Positions 36,241-46,989 of a DNA stretch of 64,000 nucleotides are shown here, piece by piece. Position 1 is the stretch's first letter. The number at the start of each line of letters is the position of its first letter. A program made the position numbers and the translations under genes. The notes beneath the pieces are model-generated. The model did not search any database and was not told where the DNA came from. It saw only the letters and a list, made by a program, of their open reading frames with translations. Origin of the DNA: Adiantum capillus-veneris. Taxonomy: Eukaryota; Streptophyta; Polypodiopsida; Polypodiales; Pteridaceae. Location of the stretch: NCBI GenBank assembly GCA_014529385.2, contig CM043971.1, forward strand, positions 60,590,709 to 60,654,708, given 5' to 3'.

Positions 36241-37032
36241 CCCTCAAAAAGTACCCATATGCTTTCCTGCGTATCATCCAGAATTTGTGTTCAGACCAAT
36301 CATCTTGTTTTGCTAAAATACTCAAATAGCTTCCAATAAGAAGCCAATCACCTTCATAAAGCTGTTTCAAGAAAAATTCAAGTAGATTAGTCATGCAAAC
36401 ATTATTAACTTTGACATGAGAGATAGAATAGAACTTTGTGCCTACATCATCTCCCTCGTCAATCATCTGTGACTCATCTTCATACATTGCCTTTGATAGC
36501 TCGGGATTTAAGGACTTAATGTATGCAATCCACTGCAACATAACAATGTCTGGCATTGAGTAGCCTGTAATCATCCCAAGAAGTGGTAGACAATCTGCTT
36601 CTACAACCACACATGCACCAATTAGGTACTCTTTACCATTTTTCAAGGCTATAACCATACCCCATAGCTCTCTCTATATATGTGGACTGGTGTCTACTGT
36701 TACAATTACTGGCCTTTGACACTCATAGTCTACCTTTCTAAAGTTGATGCTAATTGGAACAACTTCTTTAGCTTTTTCATGGTTTTTGCATGTGCTTCTG
36801 TCCATTTAAACTTTTGATTCTTTCTAAGAAAAACTGATAAAGAGGATCACCTATATGTGCATAATGTGGAATCCAAATAACATAAAAGACACATGCTCCC
36901 AAAAACCGAGTCTAATCTCAGTGATGCTAGTGCATGTTTCTTTCATTCTTTGGATGGCATCTACCTTTGTTGGACAAGGTTTCCTACCATATGGCCCGCA
37001 CATGTGCCCCACAATGAGCACTTCATTGACGC
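36100..37032 (-). pseudogene. RT thumb and RNase H region (gypsy C), part distal to the MULE
   Basis: On the - strand VNEVLIVGHMCGPYGRKP continues the RT that is cut by the MULE at 46990. The connection and thumb (KVDAIQRMKETC) follow. The centre of RNase H is deleted near 36690, and the end is present (RELWGMVIALKNGKEYLIGA, then EADCLPLLGM and LQWIAYIKSLNPELS). The linker to integrase includes FLRDGYLWKHPK. Frame changes near 36900 and 36850. Confidence 0.82.
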
Positions 37033-37090
37033 GAGTCCTACCATAGCCCGAGCAAGATTTTGCGAGCAAAGCAAGACTCGAGCAAAGATC
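37033..37090 (+). repeat. Left terminal inverted repeat of the MULE
   Basis: Starts GAGTCCTACCATAGCCCG and contains four GAGCAA words (CGAGCAAG, CGAGCAAA, then CGAGCAAAG). Pairs with the complement of 46925-46980. Confidence 0.8.
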
Positions 37091-37091
37091 T

Positions 37092-38240
37092 ATAGTTTCC
37101 CTTGTACATGAAGCACTATTTCAAAAATAATCATAAACCTTCATGGCACCTCACATGAGGATTTTAAACCTTAATCAAATCCATCAAAACAATACATACT
37201 ACTTATCCACAATCCAAAATATTAGAACATCTGTAGTTGCGGTATTATCACCGCTCGAAAAAATAATAAAAATGGCCATAACCATTATGCCTCCTCTCAT
37301 GAAAAACAAAGGAAAACAAACAAAGTACTTTTTAAAAAAATTGGACATAGTTTCCCTTGTATATGAAGCACTATTTCAAAAATAACCATAAACCTTCACG
37401 GAACCTCACATGAGGATTTTAAATATTAACCAAATCCATCAAAATAGTACATACTACTTATCCACAATCCAAAATATTAGAACATCATGATCAGTATTTG
37501 TGGTATTATCACCACTCGAAAAAATAATAAAAATGGCCATAGCCATTATGCCTCATCTCACAAAAATCAAAGCAAAACAAACAAGTACTTTTTAAAAAAA
37601 TTGGACATAGTTTCCCTTGTATATGAAGCACTATTTAAAAAATAACCATAAACCTTCACGGCACCTCACATGAGGATTTTAAATCTTAACCAAATCCATC
37701 AAAATAGTACATACTACTTATCCACAATCCAAAATATTAGAACATCAATATTTGTGGTATTATCACTGTTTGAAAAAATAATAAAAATGGCCATAACCAT
37801 TATGCCTCCTCTCACAAAAAACAAAGCAAAACAAACAAAGTACTTTTTAAAAAAATTGGACATAGTTTCCCTTGTATATGAAGCACTATTTCAAAAGTAA
37901 CCATAAACCTTCACGGCACCTCACATGAGGATTTTAAATCTTAACCAAATCCATCAAAATAGTACATACTACTTATCCACAATCCAAAATATTAGAACAT
38001 CAGTATTGGTGGTATTATCACCGCTTGAAAAAATAATAAAAATGGCCATAACCATTATGCCTCCTCTCACAAAAAACAAAGCAAAACAAACAAAGTACTT
38101 TTAAACAAAATTGGACATAGTTTCCCTTGTACATGAAGTAATATTTCAAAAATAATCATAAGCCTTCACGTCACCTCACATGAGGATTTTAAAACTTAAC
38201 CAAATCCATCAAAACAATACATACTACTTATCCACAACAA
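37092..38240. repeat. Tandem array of a 256-bp unit
   Basis: The word TAGTTTCCCTTGT recurs at 37092, 37348, 37608, 37863 and 38118, giving spacings of 256, 260, 255 and 255 bp. Units are about 95% alike by eye. The array sits just inside the left MULE terminus. A diverged partial copy lies at about 41828-41900. Confidence 0.92.
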
Positions 38241-38563
38241 GACATGAATTTGAATTTTAACCTCCACCAATGTTATAAATCCATTGTTCTTATGATGACT
38301 CGCACTCATCATCGATGAATACGTTATGTCTCTGATACCTCTTAGGGATGCAAGAATTGTACCGCGTATCTGCTGCCATGGTTCTAGCCATCTGCTCTGC
38401 GTAGACCGGCAATGCACTTCCATTTAAAAAAAAAGATTGTGAAGTTAAATACCAAACAAGTAATATAGGCAGTATAGATGATCAATAAATACCAACACTA
38501 ATACAAAAATAGTGACAAAAAAGATGAGAGCAATATCAATGTCAAAATTAAGAGGGGCGCTCA

Positions 38564-41500
38564 CTAGTTGTCAATGGGATTGACGCGCAATGGCATGTCA
38601 CTCTCATCATCAATATCTAAAGAGGTGGACGCCTCCTCTCTGCCCCACTTTCTGGGGCGAAGCAACGGTAACACATATCCTGAAATCAGTTGCTCATCAA
38701 TGTCGACTGGAACAAATGCTCGTCCTGAAGCCAAGCAAGCTTCTAGTACAGGGGCTGTGCCACATCCAAGCTCCAAACAAATACCTCCTCATCGGCAAAG
38801 CAGCTCCACAAAACATGCAATGAAAGAATGGATCCGTTGCAGTCCTCCTCGTAATAGCTCGCCTGATAATGATCTAGCCTGAGAGAGCTCCAGAAGGTGA
38901 TGCACCATAAAAGAATCCGAAGAGTGCATACCAAGACGGGAGAACAAGGCAACACTTTTTGATACAAAGAAATGTGGACGCATACCCACTCTATGAATCA
39001 TAAATATCATAGAGCAACTACACTGCAAAACAAGACACACGATTAGAGCAAACAACAAGACAAAGTGCTGAAATATTGATGTAAAAACAAATGTATCACC
39101 TCCACACGACCACCAAAACTCTCCACATAACCATATGCTCCATGATGGAGCACTACAATGCAACGATGAACCACCATCTCCGAAGCACGAGAAAATCTCT
39201 CCACCCAGCCAACGGCCTCTCCTGTTATTTTAACTAAATATCAATAATAAATACCACAAATATTATAATTTTTTTGCAAGAATATAAACAAGATAGACCT
39301 GCCAAAGAAACCATGATCAATAGCCATCCAATATCCGCCAATGTCGAGAATGCCAAATGAACGCCAGCACGTACATGATCCTCAGTGCAAATGTCCCAAC
39401 GAGGTGAAGTAGAGGAGCCTAAGAGGGACCCACCAAATGGAAGATCTAAGAAAATCAAATCTGAAACCCATGAAACTTATTTTGTGCCGCGGGTATACAA
39501 GATAGAGTCAGAGCGTGCCCGCACGAGATGCTCATGTACCCCTGACCCATGCAAGATTATGGATCCCCGCCCTATAGTCTGCAGCAATGGCAATGTAGTC
39601 CCCAACAATAGCCATGCATCGAGTATCCATAGAACTAGAGAGACAATGAGATGGAGACTCCATAATATAAACAAAAGAGATACTCCTTCGAGCCACGATC
39701 GTGCCAGGAGAAACTGAGACATTACAAGGAGGTTTAATAAGCCATGCATCAACCACGTGGAAGGAAAGCATTAACAAATGTAATTGTAGTTTACCTGGAG
39801 GTGGCTCCACCTCCTCGTCAATGATCTAATCCACAACCCTCTCCTTTTACTTTTGTGAGTTGCACATTGCTAAAATAGATAACTTCAAATCAGAGCACTG
39901 TAACTTTCAAATAGGCAAATATGAGCATGATCAAACATACCTGCACGACTCTCTTCTACTATGTCTACTGGAGGAACCTTCATTGCAGCATCCTTCGATA
40001 TCATCTCTTGTAGATCTGTTTCACGTCCAAGAACATGGCCCTTCTCCATATCTATCCACCATGGAAATTTATCTATCTCCCAAGGAGTCAATGTGTGCAT
40101 AGTAGAGGGATACATGCTTGTGTCTTGGATCGCTAGCTGAGTCCACTGTCTAGCTAGAAAGGGCATGGCAGGCAAGACACTCTTGGCAACCAAGAACATG
40201 AAGAATCTACAAAGGTCAATTAGGTGACACGAATGTTACGAAAAAATTGCTCTATGCTATTTATGGGATGAACAATGTTAAGCAACTGAAAAATTTAATA
40301 TTGCATAGGACAAGTACTTAAGTTACTTTTTGCATGTTTTTCTCAAGAGAATGCCGTGAATTCATGTTATCTACATACCTTTCCTGTTCGATCTTGATAT
40401 TTGTGAGTAATCTCCTCACAAATTCTCTCTTCTTCTTTCTGATGCTCTTCCGTAGACAAGCTTTGTTTGATAAGAGCAACTCGCTTTTCTTTTTCTTTTG
40501 TCATTTGAATCTAAAATTAAATATACGTTAATAATCTTTGAAATAATGCATTTAAATGAGAGTAAAAATTATTTAGTCTGACACATACGTCATAGACCAA
40601 TGTGCCAAGGTACCGTCGCGTAAGTGGATACCAAGGTTATGTACCTTTGGCATTCTTCTTCCGTACAGCGGCAATAAGTTTTTGATCTCTATCTGGCAAA
40701 CCCTTTAGATACATTTCATGGTCCGCTGTACAAATATGTGTCGTATTGACAATCTCATCTCACGAAGATGAGTGGCAACAAGAGCATGAGTGTTCATGCT
40801 GCATTGAAAGACCAAAAAACCATTTGATACTCACATTCAAGTGTTAGCAAAGATAGAAGAAACATCAACACTTACAAGTTCATTCGTTGTAAACTTCTTA
40901 GCAAGGCAATATCTGGCACCTTAGTGGGATCTATAATGGTGCATAGGACTCGACAGTGTTTCTCCTTTGAAGTGCATGGAGAACTTCTCTTTTATCGCTT
41001 CCCTCCAAGCCACGGTGGGATGATTCCCTTCCCAAACATAGAACATGTGATTTGTAAGATCTTGAAACTTTCTTTGTTTTTTTAACTCGGCTTCAAATTC
41101 TTCATTGATGTCATTCCAAAGAGGATCCCATGTAGCCTTTATCTCATCTAGAACATTCACAAAGTCAAACTTCAAACAACATTCACAGCACATGGACATC
41201 AATACAAAAATGAAAAGTGTTAACGCATACCATTCACAAAACTCTCCTCTCTTTTGCATGTTACCAAAGAGACAATGAATGCTCCTTTCTCTAGCATATA
41301 ACCTTCTTTTGCAAAGGCCGCCTTCAATCCACTGAGATCATCTCTCAAACCTCTCACTCTTGCATATGGAATCAATCTACATAAAGGAATGGAGGGACAA
41401 TCAAAGAAACTAAAAACACGTGTGATTTCAAGGATGTCTGCACCTCTATGCATAAAGATAGTTTACTCATCTTCCATCTCAAACGCTGCGGTAACCTCAT

Positions 41501-41745
41501 CCATTATCTCCCATGGAATAATCTGTAAACCATTCTCCTCGGGGGCTAAAGTATCATCAACTTCGTGTGGAGAGCTCTGTCCCATTTCCATGGAAAGAAC
41601 CTCCTCACCTTGTGTCTTAATTTCCTCTATCATGTCGGTAGCTGAGACTGAAGATACTTGATCACTAGCATCTACCTAGCCATAAAGAGAAGCATTGTTA
41701 CTCCTTCCCCTTCGTGATCTTCCACATGGTTTCGGGCCGTTTCAA
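38564..41745 (-). pseudogene. ParB-like / DNA methyltransferase gene of the MULE, nine exons
   Basis: Exons on the - strand: 41745-41231, 41147-40876, 40798-40589, 40510-40379, 40285-39941, 39869-39795, 39713-39299, 39221-39100 and 39022-38564. The eight introns (71-93 nt) have GT-AG ends, and the phases I checked match. Exon 1 starts with a basic stretch PKPCGRSRRGRS, then an acidic linker and a ParB-like start, IPLCRLIPYARVRGL with DLSGLKAAFAKEGY. Exon 2 has VWEGNHPTVAW, like the ParB GEHR box with P for R. Exon 7 has DLIFLDLPFGG, a methyltransferase motif IV with DLPF for DPPF. Exon 9 has GICLELGCGTAPVLEACL and AFVPVDIDEQ, motif I. Motif IV before I is the beta-class order of N6-adenine or N4-cytosine enzymes. 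In-frame stops (exons 1, 3, 6, 9) and frameshifts (exons 2, 3, 5, 7) show decay. Domain names are by motif only. Confidence 0.68.
41148..41230 (-). other. Intron 1 of the ParB/methyltransferase gene
   Basis: An 83-nt intron starting GTATGCG and ending TTCTAG. Splicing joins FVN to DEIKATWDPLW in phase. Confidence 0.7.
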
Positions 41746-43270
41746 CATCAACAAGAAACATGGAGACAATAATTTTACAAAAGAGTCAAATTATGCACTA
41801 TATTGAAATAAAACACAACAGAAATCTTAAAAAAATTTGGACAGAGCTACCTTTGTACATAGAGCATTATTTCAAAAAATACTATAGCCCATAAAGGCTT
41901 CTCACTTGAAAATTTTTGGTGTTTAAAATTCTTTCATAAACATAATTCATGAAGCATAAATTAAGGTCCATAATGTATCCATAGCCACACACCCATCAAC
42001 CAAGCATTAATTTAAGACCTTAAACATAATGTATCTTTAGCCCAACACATAATGTATCTTTTTTAAAGATCTTAAATGTATAGGTTTTTTCTAATTCAGG
42101 CTCAATTAAAAGATGTTTTACAAACTACGTAATTAGCTGGGGTCTCAATACATCAAATGCATACAGAACTAGTTGATATTAAATTGAGCAATATCCCCCT
42201 TCAAAGCCAAGCTAATATAGAAGGGAAATGTTAAGCTAAGTTCAGGATGCATTGAGCATCATTGAGTACCTTGTAGGTGGACGACCCCTTCGAGTCAACG
42301 CGGAGTTTCAACCAGCCATTGTCAATCCTTGATCTCAATCACACCTCTCAAAGCCCTTTCTAAAGCCGGAAGCCACAATCTTTTGAAACCGAAATCCACG
42401 GACCTGCTATAAATGAACTTGCAGAGCTCGATTTGCTGAGCTTGTCACTTTGCTGAACGATTTGCTGAATGATTTTCTGAACAATTCGCTTTGCTGAACG
42501 ATTTGCTGCTATTTGAAACACCGCGTGCCGGCCCGCGCTCCTACAGCTAGGGAATTCAAAAGCCACTGGACTTGCTGAACTGCGCTTGAACTGCCTGAAC
42601 TGTTGAACGATTTGCTGAACTGCTGAACGCTGACCTGCCTAAAATTGACCTGCCTGGACCCGACCTAAGCTCGACCTGCCTGAATGCTGACCTGAACCCG
42701 ATTTGCTGAACTGCTAAACGCTGACCTGAACCCGACCTGCTTGAACCAGCTTGCGCTGAACTACGCTGGCCTTGTGTTATGCTCATTCGCTATGCCTGAA
42801 CTACCGCCCACCGACGCACGCTCCTACGGGCAGATTGTGTATGGCTCCTTGACAAAGTTTGAAGGTTTTCTCACCTTCAAATATAAAATTTAAATGTAAA
42901 TTTCAAAATTTGTAGGTTTGGATTACACTAAACCTAGGTTTTTTTCGAGACTGCGGGACTGTGGCCCAATTGTAAAAATTTTAAAAGATTTTGGACATAA
43001 GTCAAGCTACTTAGAGAACCAATTTACTAGATTTTACAGATTTTTACTGATTGGAGACAAGATTTTAAAGAATTTTCTAGATTTTGAACCGGATTTGCTT
43101 AATGTTTCGGTGATCATCTTTTATGAATGCAAGCCGTCTGCACCGCTTTTTGGAGAATGACGCCCGAAATAACGACTACCATCTGTACCTGATGTTATTT
43201 TTTAGTCTAGACTCTGCACTCACTCTCCATTTGAAACTTAATTAGTAACCTTAACTTCTCTAAGACGATT
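41746..43270. promoter_or_regulatory. Intergenic region between the two divergent MULE genes
   Basis: No gene is visible. The region should hold both promoters, since the methyltransferase gene runs left and the transposase gene runs right. It includes the minisatellite at 42410-42780 and AT-rich DNA at 41800-42250. I do not assign a specific TATA box. Confidence 0.45.
42410..42780. repeat. Minisatellite of CTGAACGATTTG and CTGACCTG words
   Basis: Degenerate 10-17 bp units such as GCTGAACGATTTGCTGAA and CTGACCTGAACCCGA recur about 20 times. It is GC-richer than the rest of the MULE interior. Confidence 0.8.
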
Positions 43271-43277
43271 GCTTCCA

Positions 43278-46200
43278 ATGTCTAGACACATTACAGTATT
43301 CGGGCCACATGTTGGTCAAAAGCTTGTCCTTATTTTTGAAGGCAGTACATATGCGCTTTCAATCTCTTCTGTGAAACAGCATTTTGAGTTAACTAATGCG
43401 TTTACGTTACATCCACTTACACTAAGTGGAGGACAGGTGAAAATGGAAGTTACTGAGTCTATTAGTGGTGAAGAGGTCTTCCTTATGAATCATGATGTCT
43501 GTCAGTTCTTCAAGGTTCGCTTGTCAGTTCTTCCTGAACTTGACGATGGAATTAAGTCTTCTCCAGTAATTGTCGATTTAGATTCAAATGCCGAGTCACG
43601 TGGCTGCTCTAGCATACTTGATATTATACGCTCAATGCCTTTGCAGAGCAACTTGTACTTGGCCGTGAAACAATCTAAAGATATCATTCAAGTTCAAGAG
43701 CTTCCTGTGTTTTATGATGGATATGTTGCATTTGATTTGCCCTCTCTAGGTCACACTAATGGAATGATTGGGATGGAACAGAGACATGATAGCCACATGT
43801 GGACTGAATATGTCACATGTAGCAGTGATACCTTTCCAGGGGTCGTTAGGTTCAGTCGATGCTCGGGTCACTTATGTTGTGTCAACATTGATTGTCCATA
43901 TTACTCGAGGATAGGACTCTACATGAGGTTCATTGGCGAGGCCGGATTTCAAAGTCATCTCCAAAAGACATGCTGACACCTGAATAAGGCACCTTGATAT
44001 GCAATCATTGCTCTGAAATGCCAGAGTGTGTGGCAACCTGTCCTGCAGTTATTTATTATTGTATGCCAAGGGAGAAACAAAAGTGGACCCGTTGTGTGCT
44101 GCATCTAGGTGAGCATCAACATCCTTGTGCGGAAGGGAGGTCAAGAGTGAATGAGAAAAAAGTAGAATCAGTGCTTCAAGCTCGTGCTGATCAAGAACCA
44201 TTCACTACAGCCAAACAGCTCGAGTGCATGAATGCTCAGGATATGATCATGGGAAAGCTTGTAATGGAAAATTCAAACAACACCGAATATATTGAAGATT
44301 TTGAGTTTGTTGAATTTCTTGACACAATCACACCTTTGTCAAGTAGAAGAAGGATTGAACGAAGCTTGGAATGCGCCAAAAGATCAAAAAATAAAAGTGA
44401 AAAAGGCTTAGAAGCAGTGCTTGACTTGAAGAGTAAGAGTAGGTATCCATATATACATGATGTTCTCTTCCTTGGTCAACTTGGAAATGCCCAGCAACCA
44501 CATGTGTTCAAGATGTCAATAATTGGGCACGGAAGTGGAGTTGATCTGGTTAATCGAATGCGTCCGGGTGGAAATCCTGAGCAGATGTGGATACACTTTG
44601 ATCATGTGCATTGTGTGCAAGGCTGGCCCACAATGTCTGCAAATGTTTATGATCCGTTTGTGCGTGAACTTATGACAATCGCAACATTTGAGTTTACTGT
44701 GGAGAATAAGTTTGCACAGATAGAGTTTTGGAAGATGCTCAATAAGGTGGTTCAAGATGAAGGATTTGATAAGCCTGAGTTCAGAGGTTTCATGTCTGAT
44801 GAGGCTAATGCGAGTTGGATAGAAACCAGAACAGTTTACTTTGGGGGTCCCAACAAGGTTGTACCATCTAAAGAAAGGTCTTGCATGTTTCATTGGGAGC
44901 AATCCATGATCCGGCATACTACTAAGTGTATCAAACCTTCCTCACAAGAGAAACACAAAATTAAATGCCGAAAATGGTGAAATGCACCATCAGAGAATCA
45001 AACAGATATTTGCAAAGGAGAGCTTCGTTGCTTTGGAGAGCAGGACATGCTGTTCATGGTGGTGAAGTTTCATGTTTGGAGACATGGTTGGCTTGGTGGG
45101 ATATCAGAGTTTCACATTGGGGAGGAACATTTGTTATGCAAGATGAGTCTGGAATTTTTGTGCCAAACACTAACTTGTCTGACAGTAAACATGCTAGCAT
45201 GCGGGCATGCTTTGGTTTCAAAGAGAAAATTAGTTTATATGAAGCTGCAGGGGCATATATGGAAATGGTTGTACTACAAAGTGTTAAGTAGAATGCATAC
45301 CTTAAAGGTGCAAAGACATGTAGTGGTCCCGCAATACAAGACCTTGCGCAAAGATTTTTAAATCATTCATCCACTGCCTCTGCTGTAAAGAAGTTGGTCA
45401 ATCGTACACACTACTCAATGGACGAAATGGGTTTGAAAATTCCAGAGATGAATAGGTCAAATATAAGGGAGACGAGTGTAAAGAAAAAGAGACCAATATT
45501 TGTGGATGCTGGTGTTGTGCTAGAGGATGATAGCCATAGGCCCGAGTATGTCACAGTCACTGAACCCATTGGTAGAACAAAGTATGCACGTGCACATGGG
45601 GAAACAAAGTATTGGCCTGAGGTGACTGTTGCAAAAACGGTATGGGCAATTAGGAGAACTGAACATGGACGTAAAATGAAATGTTTTGGAATTTTGCAAT
45701 ATCAAACAGATAGATGTGGATGATTCATTAATCAAGGCTCGCCTAATATTAATTCTGGGGTAGCTGCACCGTGCTTTTGGGGTCGAAGAAAATATCCCTC
45801 GTCAGGATCAAAGCCTGGGGGGATTGTTGAGGGTTATGTATGGTTCTACAATACTAGTAACATGCACACATGGAAGATTCATGACATGGTGGTGGGGCCA
45901 CCCGGACCTGCACCAGGGGTTTGGAGGGTCGCAGAGGGTACAAATCTACTACCACATTAGGCAGAACAACTCCAAGCAAATGGATTTGTACTTCAACAAC
46001 AACATGGGGTAGAATGTGCAATTGTGAATGGGGGCATTCGAGTAGCAAATAGAGTTACAAGTGCCTTTCGGCCCAAATACAGGGATGGAAAGGTTATTAA
46101 ATGGCGCTCAAAGCTGACAAAAGAATTTCATCCCAGAATTGATATTGGAAAATGCATGGCAGCAACATTAGTTAAAGGGGTTATTGTTGTGTGCAATGAA

Positions 46201-46473
46201 ACACATGTTTTCTACATTAGCACAGAGGGGTCCAAGGGCAAAGGGAGTTTCATACTGTGTGACATTGTCTGATTTTCCAAGATGTACATGTGAGGACTTC
46301 CAAAAGAGAGAGTCCAAGAGGTTGACATATGTGCCATGCAAGCATATTTACTATGTGTTTCTCCAAATTTTGGGTTTGGACTTTCATGCCCATGAGTTCA
46401 TGCACCAAGCAGCCCTAAAGAAGGTGGAGATGTTTCAAGCTTTGGGAGGATTGCGGCCAAATGTGCAGCAATA
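43278..46473 (+). pseudogene. Mutator-like transposase
   Basis: ATG 43278 begins SRHITVFGPHVGQKL; the same start is seen in the 10.6-kb fragment. Around 43850-44130 a zinc-binding region (HLCCVNIDCPYYSR, then ICNHC, then HLGEHQHPC) resembles the WRKY-GCM1 finger often found in MULE transposases. The catalytic region spans about 44590-45290, with WIHFDHVHCVQGWPT, then TIATFEFTVEN, then GFMSDEANASW (a catalytic aspartate expected here) and CMFHWEQSMIRH. A SWIM finger at 46270-46350 reads CTCEDF and later CKHIYYV. Frame changes near 43976, 44980, 45290, 45725 and 46270 break it. It would bind the inverted repeats and move the element. Some breaks could be introns. Confidence 0.85.
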
Positions 46474-46924
46474 GTTAAAGTGCCTCTAGATGTAAAGGCT
46501 TTGTGTGGTATGTAGTTTGAAATGCAGTGGTGTTTTGTCTACTTATGATAAGCCCTAGTTTGTGAGAGATCAGCCCTATGATAAGCCCTAGCGGTATTTT
46601 GTCTACTTATGATAAGCCCTAGTTTGTGAGAGATCAACACAAGTTTTGAGAGTGCATTCTATTAATAGTTTCTTGTAAGTTTCATATGTGTTTGAAAAAA
46701 AATGAACACTATTTTGTTTTAAACAATGTAAGATGCAACGGGTTTGCTACAAAATCTTATTGAAGATTGGGGTTATGTTCTTCATTCAATTTCTTTTGTC
46801 AGTTTTTTGGTGGCTAGGTTGAAGTGCCTCTCTTAACTTTTCCATCTACGCTTGCGAACAAATTAACATTATGGATCTTTTGTTATAAACACAGTAAGAT
46901 ACAGCAAGTTCGCTTACATAACCT
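46474..46924. other. MULE 3' flank with short duplication
   Basis: No gene. A block containing TTTGTCTACTTATGATAAGC and GTTTGTGAGAGATCA is duplicated at about 46534-46575 and 46598-46638. The rest is AT-rich and leads to the right inverted repeat. Confidence 0.6.
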
Positions 46925-46980
46925 ATCTTGCTCGGTTTTTTGTTTGCTCGGCAGTACTTGCTCGGGGATGGGGATTTCTC
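46925..46980 (-). repeat. Right terminal inverted repeat of the MULE
   Basis: Its complement starts GAGAAATCCCCATCCCCG and contains AGCAAG and CGAGCAAAC, in register with the left end. Confidence 0.8.
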
Positions 46981-46989
46981 CATTGACGC

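Larger units (their letters stand above)
37024..46989 (+). mobile_element. Mutator-like element (MULE) carrying a transposase gene and a ParB/DNA methyltransferase gene
   Basis: The element is 37033-46980 (9948 bp), flanked by an exact 9-bp direct repeat CATTGACGC (37024-37032 and 46981-46989), the hallmark of Mutator insertions. The ends are imperfect inverted repeats sharing GAG...CCCGAGCAAG and a following GAGCAAA. Removing it restores the RT frame of gypsy C (SMFGVN joined to EVLIVGH). Inside are a tandem array, a - strand methyltransferase-like gene relic, a minisatellite and a + strand transposase pseudogene. The two genes are divergent. A further diverged transposase fragment of this family lies at 10580-10890. 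Confidence 0.93.

Noticed and set aside
37143-37900. Repeated open frame MRILNLNQIHQN
   Set aside because: It is the translation of the 256-bp tandem unit; the frame is short, AT-rich and not maintained in all units.
37092-38240. CRISPR-like array
   Set aside because: Units are contiguous and about 256 bp long, with no unique spacers; this is a tandem repeat in a plant transposon.
44516-44917. Open frame on the - strand across the MULE transposase
   Set aside because: Antisense shadow of the catalytic region; the + strand carries the recognisable motifs.
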